DNA from: Spongospora subterranea f. sp. subterranea | Lineage: Eukaryota > Endomyxa: Phytomyxea > Phytomyxea > Plasmodiophorida | NCBI GenBank assembly: GCA_049724395.1 | Contig: JAUGWO010000057.1 | Coordinates: 1-64,000 of the forward strand | Direction of reading: 5' to 3' | Length of the DNA: 64,000 nucleotides | In this document: in pieces, positions 1 to 10,199 of the stretch | Layout: each line of letters opens with the position of its first letter | How positions within the stretch are numbered: the first letter of the stretch is position 1 | Position numbers and translations under genes: made by a program | Notes under the pieces: generated by a model | Databases searched by the model: none | What the model was told of the DNA's origin: nothing | The model's input: only the letters and a program-made list of their open reading frames with translations

Positions 1-890
1 TTGTGCTTTCAGTGACAAAAACTCCGGTTTATTGGATCTCAATGCTCTTGTTCTGGCTATTTCAATGTCAAAAACCGCAGAAGAAAAACTCAAACTGTGC
101 TGCGAATTCAACGAGAGGTACCGATCAAGTGGCCACGAAGCTCGATATCATCTCCGACAATATCATAGCCAGTCTCCGAAACCCATCTGGGGGTGCTTTG
201 TTCATCACTGTGGCCAAAATACAAGTGAGTGGATTCGAAAATGGGGCCCTCGATTCGCACATGGGGGATTCAGAACGCGGAAATGTCAGGGCCTGAAGTC
301 CCTTCAATGCGGATCGATCGACCGACCATTTGATATTCCAGCAAGACTTTGTCTTCGCGGTAAATCAGCCCGAAAACTCCTCCCAGCGCTTTCCGAAATT
401 TTCGAACAGTATGATCAGTTCGTGATTGCGAAGACAGCAGTACAGAGATCGCCTCATCCGGGTTTAACCGTTTTCATCAGAAGATGCCGTCCTGTTTACA
501 ATTGTTTACATCGTCATTGCACTGGAAGTGTTAACGAATTTGTTCGGAGATGGGGAACATCAGTACACTACACCAAGTTCAGTAATTACTGTCCTGGAAT
601 TGGCAGAAAGGAATCTGATATCTGTCAATATGAATCTCGGTCATCCAAAGGTCAAATAAGGGGTGACCCTTCAAAAGTCAACAAAAAAATTTGGTCAAGT
701 CAATAAATCTGATGAGCTTAAGAGTAGTTTCACAAGGGGTTATAGGATTTATTCTGTTGCGCTCATATCAACTTTGTTCGGGATAATTCCGTTGGGGTCT
801 TTGACACAAACCCAATTACTGAAAATGGGAAAACGCATCACGATAAATCGACTTGTCGACGAATGGGATAGAACCGATTTGTCGGAATAA
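1..890 (+). CDS. Partial unrecognised gene, EF-hand-like start
   Basis: Coding-like segments run off the left edge. Around 10-115 the frame encodes a weak EF-hand-like stretch (DKNSGLLDLNALV followed by EEKLKLC). A segment near 490-655 encodes a hydrophobic, possibly membrane-spanning stretch (AVLFTIVYIVIALEVL), and 700-890 encodes another hydrophobic segment ending in a stop at 888-890. These pieces lie in different frames, so splicing or decay must be assumed. One possible intron runs from a GTACCG donor near 118 to a TAG near 172. I cannot resolve the exons or name a family. The EF-hand reading is weak because the loop lacks one residue. Confidence 0.25.
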
Positions 891-1389
891 TCGTACAGAT
901 GGCGAGACGTTATATATCCGGCCAAGAATCACAATCGAAGCGAATGCTCTGATTTGACGATAGCGGGCGAGGGAGTCATCTCCATTGGATACGATTTGGT
1001 CACCCCCGCTCCGCCGTCTTCAAATGCCAACCTTTCCTCAGTTATTATCTGACCCCATATCGCACGAACTTGCATCGCCAGGCCTCATTGGTTCGTTCTG
1101 GTAGTGGGGCACAACGAAACAGATTAGCGACTGTGCTCCAAATTGCAACAATCCAGATTGGTGATTTGATTCTATATTCCCTTCATATACGTGTTTTCAG
1201 ACGACGAATTAGGTGAGATCGCGAGGCCCTGCCAGGGCAATTGAAACCATCACGAACTGCAAAGTCATATCAAAACACTTGGTTCTTATGGGCCGGTATG
1301 CTGCCGCACGGTCGACAGAGGAGATGATGAAGAGAGAAGAAACGAAGTAGTGTTTTATTAGAGCGGAAAAGAGTACCTAGCGCATTCCC
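891..1389. other. Intergenic, nothing recognised
   Basis: No convincing reading frame, RNA gene or repeat is visible on either strand. Confidence 0.4.
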
Positions 1390-2030
1390 CTTTTCTAAAT
1401 CAGGACCTGGAGAAGTTCGGCACAAAGTGGCGCCATGGGACGTGCTTGGAGAAAGGATTTTACAAGCTGTGGAACATCCCCAGCCGATCAGCAGTTCGAT
1501 GTCACCCGTACCCAGCGTTGCGCCTCAAATCGCAAATGGAGGAGACGTTATATGTAGCACCCTGCGATGCGATATTGTGAAGGAGCGGCGTTGTGACGTT
1601 GAGGGTCTTGTCCTGATAATACATCAGACGTTGGTCATCCATTGCCGAGATGTCCGAAGTGATCAAATTTCTCACCATGAACACGTGCGCGTTGACCACG
1701 ACAACAATCTGTGCTGGACCGAACCAGTTAACACAGGAATTTCTCGGTGATGAGTAAAGCACATAATCGCCTCTCCTCAATAATGTTCAACCCGGCTGCG
1801 ATTCTCATAGTTTTGTTCATCGAGGACGTCAAGACCTCAATATCGCTGATCTGGGATTCCCAGCAGGAAATAATGAAGAAGGATACGCTATCAATGGGGG
1901 GATTGTTGATATTGATTCCCACAACATGATCGAGGTTCATTCTCTCCAGCAGCTCTTCTTTTGTTATTGTTCCAGCATTCTGCAGTTGAATAAGCTGCTC
2001 TGCCTTTCCTTCCTCTCTGTCCACGATTGT
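1390..2030 (-). pseudogene. Ty3/gypsy chromovirus integrase C-terminus, decayed
   Basis: Read on the minus strand, 1780-1500 encodes a module typical of the end of a gypsy polyprotein. It starts GDYVLYSSPRN, continues NWFGPAQIV (GPY/F-like) and VRNLITSD, then RLMYYQDKTLNVT and ICDLRRNAG. After a frame break, 1475-1390 gives DVPQLVKSFLQ and a stop, which matches the end of a chromodomain. The preceding stretch to about 2030 (PIDSVSFF, then ISDIEVL in shifted frames) fits the linker after the integrase core. The frame breaks mark it as a dead fragment. No LTR was found. Confidence 0.7.
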
Positions 2031-2358
2031 TGCCGATCGATATCGCCTCGCAACCGTAGGTGGTTGGTCAAAAGCAACGCTTCTACACTGTATAGAGTCC
2101 TGTGCGATTCGCCCAGGACTTTCCCCCACTGTGTTAAAGTCACTATAGTGGCAGTTCCTGGTCCAAAATCGCCCCCCCCCCCATATCTGGCAGCCAGCTG
2201 TGATGTTACACTACCTCTCCTGTTGCTGCTGTAGTGATGTGTATGTATGAGGCAGTCAGGCTGTCCAATATTGTCTGGGGATCGTTCAAATCATTAATAA
2301 TTCATTATCGACGCGCCGCGAGTACTGCTTGCTCAGCCATCCAGACTCGTTGCGAATC

Positions 2359-4070
2359 ATGGTCTCGTCGTCCAAGGCGACTGATGAATCGACCGTCAAG
2401 CAGGTTCATCGTCATTCGGCGAAAAAAGTTACTGATCATGATTTCGAGCCCGAGAAGCATTTCTATCCGCGTGTTTTGAACGCATCTTTACACGTTCGTA
2501 CTCTCGATTTGTCGTGCTGCCAATCTCATAAATGTGTAGCCAATGGTGGCATGTTTTCTAAACTTAGGCAACGAACGCATTGCGAAACGGTATACCCATT
2601 TGCACCCAGGCGTTGAAAAAGAAGCTATCATGAACATCTTCAATTATCAACCAGCTTATTTTTCATGGTCTGGTGCGGATCTGTTCCATGTCACCAATGA
2701 GCATGCTCAGAGGCAAATGATCGTCATCGAGGTAACTGGTCTTGTATGGTATGTTTGCTATATTATTTATTCGGCATATAGACCAATTCGTGCCCGTCAG
2801 GGCAGAAGTCCATGCCCGCTTGGGATAGCGCCGACGACCGCGGCGAGACGGGATATCACCGTCTCCTGCTCAACTCGTTCGCTGATCTGATCAACCGACG
2901 AGCTTCCACGCTTCCTGAAGGAGGTCTAACCTGTTTTGCCGTTTTCTTTTCATCAATGGTAAAAGTGTTTCTTTCAGGACTTGCCGCTGTCTACGATAAA
3001 AACCCCATGGAAGCATCTGGTTACGCTGCAGTTCTTGCTGAAATTTTCAAGGAGACGGTATTCTACGTCGAATTTCACAGTAATGACGTAGGGGGCTTCA
3101 TAACCAATTTATATTCTGTCACTAACTGTGAAACAGCCCGATCCGCCGGTGAAATGGATTGATGGAGTTATGTACGTTCGAGATGAGGCCGATGCCTGGC
3201 ATCCAATTCGCGCCGCTTTCCGATATGTCACACAAAAACCATGGAACCGATTTCCTGTTGTCACCAAGACATTAGTGTATAATCCTGTCCTGGCATGTCT
3301 TGCTGGTGGTCGCAACAAGCTCGTTGCTGCCAAGGCATACGATTTTTTCAACGCCGAGATGGTCAATAGTGGTCTGCAAATCTGTTCTCCTGATACAGTT
3401 ACAGATGTTACGCTGGCCGAGATACCTTTATATGTTCGTTCGATGGGCTGGCATGCGGTCATCAAAGTGCCATATTCCAACGCTGGCCAAGGTGTATATA
3501 CCATCACTTCCAAAACCGAACTTGACCGTTTCATGGCGTTGCATCATCACTATGACAAGTTTATCGTCCAGCAGCTCGTAGGAAATTTGAAGTGGTCATC
3601 GACTGGCAAGCACGGAACGTACTACCATGTTGGAACAATTCCGAATAACCGAAGCAACACATTCGTCGCCGATTTGCGAATGATGGTTGCTTCTACATCG
3701 AAAGGCTATGTCCCAATGGTTGTATACGGCAGACGAGCGCAGGAGCCTCTAGCCGACGAACTTACCGAAGTTACCGATTCGTGGGCGATTTTAGGGACCA
3801 ACCTGTCCATCAAAATGGAGGACGGCCAATGGGGCACCGACACTAATCGTTCTGGTGCTAATGGACCGTAAAGATTTCAACAAGCTTGGAATCAGCGTGG
3901 ACGACCTTATCGAGGCATACGTGCAGACAATCATGTCGTCAATGGCCATCGATAAGATGTGTAAAAAGCTCATGACAAAAGAAGGGCGATTCAATATCGA
4001 GTTATTCTCCTCGCTCAATTCCGATCATCAATTGTTTGACGAAATAATGAAAGGAGATACTACTCAATAA
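2359..4070 (+). CDS. ATP-grasp-like protein, five exons, one frame break
   Basis: Exons 2359-2497, 2568-2731, 2782-2923, 2978-3057 and 3137-4070 join in phase through GT-AG introns of 50-80 nt, giving about 485 residues if one base is skipped near 3850. The central part has an ATP-grasp-like nucleotide loop ([13 protein letters not shown], near 3463-3500) followed by FIVQQLVG and a basic strand region ([10 protein letters not shown]). The C-terminus ([16 protein letters not shown]) is helical. The specific substrate is not recognisable. The reading frame breaks at about 3850-3856: the upstream frame stops within eight codons, while the downstream frame is clearly coding to 4070. The start ATG at 2359 follows an intergenic stretch and is the first in the exon. 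A sequencing or assembly indel is the simplest explanation. Confidence 0.6.
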
Positions 4071-4660
4071 AAGTTCCCTGGGTGCTCCCGTTTATTCACT
4101 GTCAGCATCGGGTGGTGATCCACCTTCAGCACTCGGACCTATAAAACATCGGGTTATCGATATTTTTCATCTTGGTCATTTGATGAAACTCTGTCCGCAA
4201 CGACTTTTATTTATTGGTCTGAAATGGGAAAAATTTTCTGGGAGTCGACACCTGGCAGTCCGCCCAGGCGTCGACCTTGTTAAGGCCACGCCGACTCAGT
4301 GACGGCCACGCTTGCACCACACTCAACCGGCCCTGTGGTAGATGTGCGCGAAGGACTAAACTGCGTATCTCTGCTCGCGGTTCACCTCATCGATCGCATC
4401 TGTGAATTAATGTCAAGCTCATTGCGAGAGTAGGACTGTTCCGTTTTAATTCAATATCTGATCTTATTACAATTTCTAGTTGTTTAGAACGTTCATTGGA
4501 CGAAACACACGTCGCTTTGGAGGAACTCTACAGAAGGTACACATATTTAATTTTCCATTTTGTATGCCGACCGTTTTTATTCAATATCCGATCTTATTAT
4601 GATTTCTATGCTTCAGAAAGCTTGTTAGACAATACTTTTATTGAAATGTTTTTGTACACA
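4071..4660. repeat. Intergenic with imperfect 35-bp direct repeat
   Basis: Two similar segments lie near 4440-4478 and 4569-4608, both containing TTCAATATC, GATCTTATTA and GATTTCTA-like blocks. They are T-rich and resemble intron 3' ends, so a small spliced gene cannot be excluded. No protein family is recognised. Confidence 0.35.
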
Positions 4661-5020
4661 CTAGTAATCATGGACGGGAGTAGCCGGTGCACGCTTATCC
4701 ACTTTCATCAACAGATCGCCTTTGAACATAGATTTACTGATTCCGTCTCAAACTTTCGTTACAGCCATACCTAAGCGTTCGTTCCATTTTTTGTACTGAA
4801 AAGAGCCAGTACCCTTTGAATGCAGAAGACGGAATGCTTCTTGGAGAGTTTCGTCAGACGCGGCATGATATGAGTTATCGTCGAACCCGAGGATAGAATG
4901 CATCTGATTATTCAGTTCCTCGTCGTTGTCCGCATGCGTTACAACGGCAGGTTCCACAACCAAGTCCTTTTCCAACGTGAACAGGTGCAAAGGGACACCT
5001 GCTTCCTTTTCTATGGCCAT
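4661..5020 (-). CDS. Small hypothetical protein, two exons
   Basis: Exon 5020-4771 joins exon 4719-4661 across a 51-nt intron with a GTATGG donor and an AAG acceptor, giving 102 residues. The protein begins MAIEKEAGVPLHLF, contains an acidic segment (THADNDEELNNQ) and ends TPVHDY. I do not recognise a family. The ATG at 5020 follows an in-frame stop, so it is either the true start or just downstream of an acceptor. The truncated copia element begins only about 50 bp upstream, so the promoter or upstream exons may have been displaced by that insertion. Confidence 0.45.
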
Positions 5021-5503
5021 CGCGAGATATTACTCCGTGCCGAGACTTGAATTTGTCCAATTTTCCACCTGCTAAAAAGCCTTCACGGTAAATACAAATT
5101 TACAATCAATTGCTCTCCGATCTGAAGGTAACTCCACTAGAGAATATGTGTTGCGTTCCCCGAATTTGTTTGATTTCTGTTTCCATTGCCTCTTTTCAAT
5201 ATTCAGCAAATGGTGACTCAAGGGCCTGCTTGACTGTTTGCGGAATCGGAACATCTGATGCCATTAATGGCAATAGAGATACTGGTGTTGCATAACATTG
5301 TATGTGTTCTCCGTTTTGGCTCATTACTTGTCGCTGCATATTGGAGTATATAATAGCCTCCTCTATTATCTTTTCTTCTGATACAATATTGAATCGGTCA
5401 CTTGCCCAGAATTTCTCGGGTGATTGAACGTGAAATCCAAATCGTTGAGGAGGACGTCGAATGCGTTGAATTCTGCCTGTCTCTTCTGGAATCACTTCCG
5501 AGT

Positions 5504-7432
5504 CTACCAATGAAGAAGGTGGCATGGGCGAGACAGGCTCGGACGATGACGATACGGAGGATGGCGTTGCAGCGATTGGTTCAGGTTCAAAATTTGACGA
5601 CGCCACTGATGGAGGTGATACAGGGTTGATTCCAAGGGGTGTAATGGAGATGATGGAGGTGCATATGGAAGCGGCATTGGAACCAGTTCGTCGGATGTTT
5701 GGTATGGAATAGGTTGATTCTGTACAATATTTGTCGCGCCATCAAGTGCCTTGGCAAAATCAAAGTGTTTCTCATCAAAAACTACCATATCAGATATAAC
5801 AATGCGTTTCTTGAGGACGTCGTATAGACGCCATGCCTTCTGGCGGCTGCTATAACCCAGCATGACACAACGAGAAGCACGAGGATCGCATTTTTGCCTC
5901 AACTGATCGGGAATCCGAAACCAGGCATTACACCCAAATACTCTTAAATATGAAAGGGATGGCGCCTTATTAAACCATGCTTCATATGGTGTCATCTTGA
6001 TAGTGCGATGGAACCTGCGATTATACAGATGAACTGCATTTCCCATTGCATCTGCCCAAAATTTCTCACTCAGCCCAGCATGTAGTCGGAGCGACTCGGA
6101 TGTCTCTAATAGTGTTCGATTGAGTCTTTCAGCAATGGAATTTTGTTCGGGGGTGTATGGAACGGTGGTGCGATGAGCAATCCCTTGTTCTTGTAACCAG
6201 CTTTGGAGAGCATTTGACATATATTCGCCACCGTTGTCAGATTGCAATGTGATGATCTGCTGTAACCTTTTGCCTTTATATCGAGTGGATTGCATTGCAA
6301 ACTGTTTTATCTTCATGAACGCTTCCGACTTGTTTTGAATGAAGTATACCGTTGCATATCTGGTGCAATCATCAATGAACGTAATGCAATATCTAGCGTT
6401 AGAACCGAATGCTGCCTGGTGAAATGGGCCCATGATATCTGAAAATACGAGAGCTAATGGAGTACGAGAGCGATTCTCTTGATTTCGGGCTGGATATGGC
6501 CCACGAGTCAACTTGGCCAACAGACAAGCCTCACAAGACTTGTGATCTCGAGATTCATCATCATTTCGATTAACAGTGATTGACTTACGTTGAAGTAGAT
6601 GATTGACGCAGAGGTCACTGCAATGACCAAGGCGTTGATGCCAAATTTCCCGAGTTGCCGATGACTGACGTTGCGTAAAATTGACCTTGCACGATTCAGG
6701 GTCAATGAGGCGTTCATTTCTTGTTCGCGTGGTTGACGGCACAACCGCACCAGATTGGCAGTCACCACAGGGAAGGGAGTAAAGACCATTGATACGAGGA
6801 ACGTCGACAAGTTTCTGTCCAGATGGCTCCGATTGAACTGCTTTAAATATACAACATGTATCACCACTAAACCAATATGACAATCCATTTTGACAGCTAA
6901 CTCCAACTGAAAGGAGATTCCGTCCCATTTCTGGAACATGAAGAACTGTCTCCATGACACCTTTGCTCTGGCCAAATTGTACTTTAGCACGTCCAATACC
7001 GATGCCAGGTTCAAGCTGTCGATCATCACCTACTGAAACTCCAAATCTCCACGGTCGAATGTTGCTCAATAAAGATTGGTCGTTGGTGATATGCTGATTG
7101 CAACCACAATCAATCAGCCAACAGCGCTGGCAGGATTCTGGTTTTTGTGCAGACACTGTGTAACTCTTAACCACATCTATTTTATGTGATGATCGGCGTG
7201 GTTTCAGCTCTGGATGGAGGATCCAACAAGTCTTCTTATAACAAGGTTTCGCTCGGCAATGACGGCAATGAACCTTTAGGGCTTGAGTAACCGCGGCGTT
7301 CACACGCGCTTCGAAACTTGTGGATTTGTAGTTCGTTTTGGATTCAGCCAAGGACTCAGACTCGTGCAAAGACGCAAGTAGTTCGTCAGTTCCCGGTAGG
7401 CAATCGACCTTCCGCGCAGCTAGGTGCCTCAC
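5504..7432 (-). pseudogene. Copia protease-integrase polyprotein, truncated
   Basis: Domains in order are: a cysteine/histidine cluster (HCRHCRAKPCYKKTC, near residue 57); an aspartic protease (WLIDCGCNQHIT, near residue 107, where the usual DSG is DCG); an HHCC zinc finger (H-x3-H, then CEACLLAK); and the integrase core. The core shows VFSDIMGP for the first Asp, LQSDNGGEY for the second, and EQNSIAERLNRT for the Glu. The C-terminal GKAPSLSYLRVFGC-type motif is also present (as NKAPSLSYLRVFGC). The frame then drifts and the RT domain is cut off at about 5072. Confidence 0.85.
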
Positions 7433-7532
7433 CTCAGTTCTTCCGTCCTCTATGGGAGTTTTGTATGATCAATTCACGTCTATGATTATGATGATCAGGG
7501 CGGATCAGAACTGAGGTGAGGCACCTAGCTGC
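7416..7532. repeat. 26-bp perfect inverted repeat between gag and pol
   Basis: Positions 7416-7441 are the exact reverse complement of 7507-7532, separated by a 65-bp spacer. Similarity ends at both boundaries. It sits precisely between the copia gag and pol frames, so it either disrupted the element or arose by foldback duplication of the start of the pol frame. Confidence 0.9.
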
Positions 7533-7572
7533 ATTCTTGACTCTTGCCCCGTACATCATGACTGGTTCGTCA

Positions 7573-8124
7573 TCATCTTGGGTGATTGTCAGTAGTTGGC
7601 GAACCGCCCGGATAACTATACGGGTTAAACGTGTCCCATATTGCCTTCCACGACTGATGAGCAGTTGTCTTAGTTGATAAACTAGCCGTTGAAGCGGCGG
7701 TCGACGTTATCAGGTGCATCTTGATCAGAGTACGTGCTCGCCGATCACGAGCGCGGTCGACATCTGAGACAATTTCCGGGGAAGATAGCGACGGCCGGCC
7801 GTCTTCAGTGATTCCGACTATATCGTCAATCCCCTGATCCCGAAGGACATCGGAGGCCGCCTCAATCCAATCCATAAATTTATCGTAGGCTCCATCGAAT
7901 TTTTCGAACTTGGTCTCGAACCTGGATGTCGGACCATAGTGCAACGCATTTGTTGTTATTGTGGTTGAAGAACTTGGGCCGCTAGCTTCATGATTTGCTC
8001 GTAAAATAAGAGCTTTGTACTCCTTGACCAGGTCTTCTTTCTTACGCTCTTTGATCAGTTCCTCTAATTCCTCGATAGATCGAGATTCCAAATTAACCTG
8101 ATCAACATCAGGTTCAGAAGGCAT
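7573..8124 (-). CDS. Copia gag protein
   Basis: The 183-residue frame starts at an ATG (8124). It has a charged helical N-terminus (SIEELEELIKERKKEDLV), then a gag-like core with FDGAYDKFMDWI and, near the C-terminus, SWKAIWDTFNPY, the hallmark helix of copia gag proteins. The zinc knuckle is not in this frame. The protein would form the retroelement particle. It stops before the pol frame, and the inverted repeat at 7416-7532 lies between the two frames. Confidence 0.7.
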   Translation of the reverse strand: MPSEPDVDQVNLESRSIEELEELIKERKKEDLVKEYKALILRANHEASGPSSSTTITTNALHYGPTSRFETKFEKFDGAYDKFMDWIEAASDVLRDQGIDDIVGITEDGRPSLSSPEIVSDVDRARDRRARTLIKMHLITSTAASTASLSTKTTAHQSWKAIWDTFNPYSYPGGSPTTDNHPR

Positions 8125-8457
8125 AGCTGCTCTCTAAGCGCTTCGACTGTTAATCTAATGATTCATCAAATAGAGAGTGAGGTTTATTACGAACTATCGT
8201 ATTTACATCATGATAGATGCGTGTATATATGGCACACATGTGCCTAGCGCCAACTCAGGTTCATGATGGCGCCAATTCCGATATGGCTGCAGTTTCAACA
8301 AAACTTTGCACAAAGTCTGGGCCAGAATGTCCACACAATGTCTCAACGGTTTTGCCAACTCATAGAAGTCGCATTGCCAATGGACGAACCGTTGGAACAC
8401 CAACTTGTTGCAACACTGTTACAGCTCGTGCTAAACACCACATCTTGCAGTGTGTGT
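8125..8457. other. 5' flank of copia element
   Basis: This should hold the primer-binding site and 5' LTR of the minus-strand element, but no tRNA-complementary site or terminal TG...CA pair could be identified. No gene is seen. Confidence 0.4.
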
Positions 8458-8778
8458 GTTACACACGCTACCCGCCCCTCGTTACACATGCTACCCGGCC
8501 ATCGTTACACGCGCTACCCGCCCCTCGTTACACATGCTACCCGGCCATCGTTACACGCGCTACCCGCCCCTCGTTACACATGCTACCCGGCCATCGTTAC
8601 ACGCGCTACCCGCCCCTCGTTACACATGCTACCCGGCCATCGTTACACGCGCTACCCGCCCCTCGTTACACATGCTACCCGGCCATCGTTACACGCGCTA
8701 CCCGCCCCTCGTTACACATGCTACCCGGCCATCGTTACACGCGCTACCCGCCCCTCGTTACACATGCTACCCGGCCAA
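8458..8778 (+). repeat. 46-bp minisatellite, about seven copies
   Basis: The repeat unit is 46 bp and is itself two diverged 23-bp halves, beginning CGTTACACATGCTACCCGG and CGTTACACGCGCTACCCGC. About seven units run head to tail with almost no variation, and the last is cut at 8777. Because 46 is not a multiple of three and the unit lacks stops, all three forward frames stay open across the array, making spurious frames of up to 190 codons. A separate 16-bp doublet (CGCCTGATCGGGCCAC) follows at 8784-8815. Confidence 0.95.
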
Positions 8779-8982
8779 CCATCGCCTGATCGGGCCACCG
8801 CCTGATCGGGCCACCGCCGTCCCTTCTCCTTGGCGGTTCATCACTGTATTCGGAGAGCGCCTCTCAGTTGCGGTAAACTGCGTCCGTGGCTCAGTGGCCA
8901 TTATCGAACCGGTAAAGTTGAAATCGTGATCACATCCCTAAAAGCGCTTCGAAATCGTGGAGGCGGACCCGTTTGCACGATC

Positions 8983-9974
8983 ATGATGCGGCCCAGATTT
9001 GCCAGCGAACGTTTACGTCGTTTGAGGCAATTTTTTGACGAAGCGATGCGGCAGCGCGCGGCCGTGAACGACCGACGCCAGTCCATCCAGTTCTATGTGG
9101 CGCCGGATCATCAGAACATCACTTTCACGTATTGCCAACAGTCTGTTTCAGTATGTGGTCGCTGTGTGGAATAATCTTGCCGGGAATGGCGCCAATAGTC
9201 GGTTTCGCTTAGCTCGTTTGTCCTGAACCCTACACGTTCCCTGATACCGAGCACGAATTGCTCGAGCACATCGGCTCGCATGCGAAATCCGTTCGCGTCA
9301 CTGGTGTCGCATTGAGCGCTGCACCAAATGCCTGTTCGCTAATATCAGGAGATTATGAAGACGTTCAAGATGCATGTGGCAGGTAATCAAGATCCTAGCG
9401 CCCCTGCTGGTTGTCTAGATAATCGATGGACATTCATTGCAGTTGTCTCTTCAATACCTCTGAGCGATCGCAACACGCCTTCCCGGTCAACGTCAGTTGG
9501 AGCGACCAAAGGTTAATCGACGAAGCGACTAGATTTGCTCCCAGCGCTATAGGAAACATCTTCATCCAGCACCACAGGATGGACCTATTCAATCGTGCTC
9601 GACAATCCATGTATGGAGATTGGGCCTTATGCATTCTCGAGGCGCCTGATTCAAGGACTAGTGATTCAAAATGGACGCTGACTCTTCCTGGAGGCAAAAG
9701 GTGATTTGGATCAGGTGCTTATGGACGTTGCTATTGATCAGCTTTACACTATAGGCATCTTGGCGAGTCGTCGTTAGCTTGCTGCCTCCGCGAACTCAGA
9801 GAGGAAATCGGTCTTCAAGCTGTCGACGTCAGCATCCGCAAACATCCTCCTCATCGGGTTGATATCGACTCTAAGGTTCTTGAATGTATTGCGATTCTTT
9901 CACGAACGCTTAGGTCATCTTTGCAGTTTTGCGGGTTCGTTCTTCACCCCAATCATTTTGAGTTAAACACCTAA
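8983..9974 (+). CDS. Nudix hydrolase (CoA-pyrophosphatase-like)
   Basis: Exons 8983-9150, 9213-9382, 9443-9700 and 9755-9974 join in phase through introns of 62, 60 and 54 nt, giving 271 residues. A complete Nudix box spans the third intron: LPGGKR before it, then HLGESSLACCLRELREEIGL after it, matching G-x5-E-x7-R-E-U-x-E-E-x-G. The preceding strand (DWALCILEAP) and long N-terminal extension fit a NUDT7/8-like enzyme that cleaves nucleoside-diphosphate derivatives such as CoA. That assignment is inference. The 3' end is uncertain: a further intron from 9879 to 9926 and later exons up to about 10136 are possible. The gene starts 200 bp after the minisatellite, which may lie in its promoter. 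Confidence 0.75.
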
Positions 9975-10199
9975 GTGTCAAATGGCGCCTCTTTCGTCAC
10001 CAGCTACACTTTTTTGTTCTAACAGCGAGCGTGCTGTTCACGATGGTCTTTTCCCCACATTTATGGCATCATCGATTTACTAAATGGATCAAACGTCCAT
10101 CATCTTCATAATAAAAGGGCGATTGTCGGGTTATCACGATAACTCACCTCTCATAATTCGCTCCAGCCACCGTCCTGACAGTATTTGTATTTCTGTTGT

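Larger units (their letters stand above)
5072..8124 (-). mobile_element. Truncated Ty1/copia retrotransposon
   Basis: Read on the minus strand, this holds gag (8124-7573) and a protease-integrase frame (7432-5504). A frame-shifted continuation reaches the start of reverse transcriptase (5606-5072, with DRRAIDCKFVFTVK just before the end). The RT catalytic domain, RNase H and 3' LTR are missing, and no paired LTR is visible. A 26-bp perfect inverted repeat separates gag from pol. The element is therefore dead. Confidence 0.85.

Noticed and set aside
8458-8778. CRISPR-like array
   Set aside because: The units are contiguous with no variable spacers, and the genome is eukaryotic.
8217-8929. Three overlapping plus-strand frames of 159-190 codons with repeating TRYPPLV/HATRPS peptides
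   Set aside because: They are a by-product of the stop-free 46-bp minisatellite, which is open in every forward frame; there is no start context or domain.
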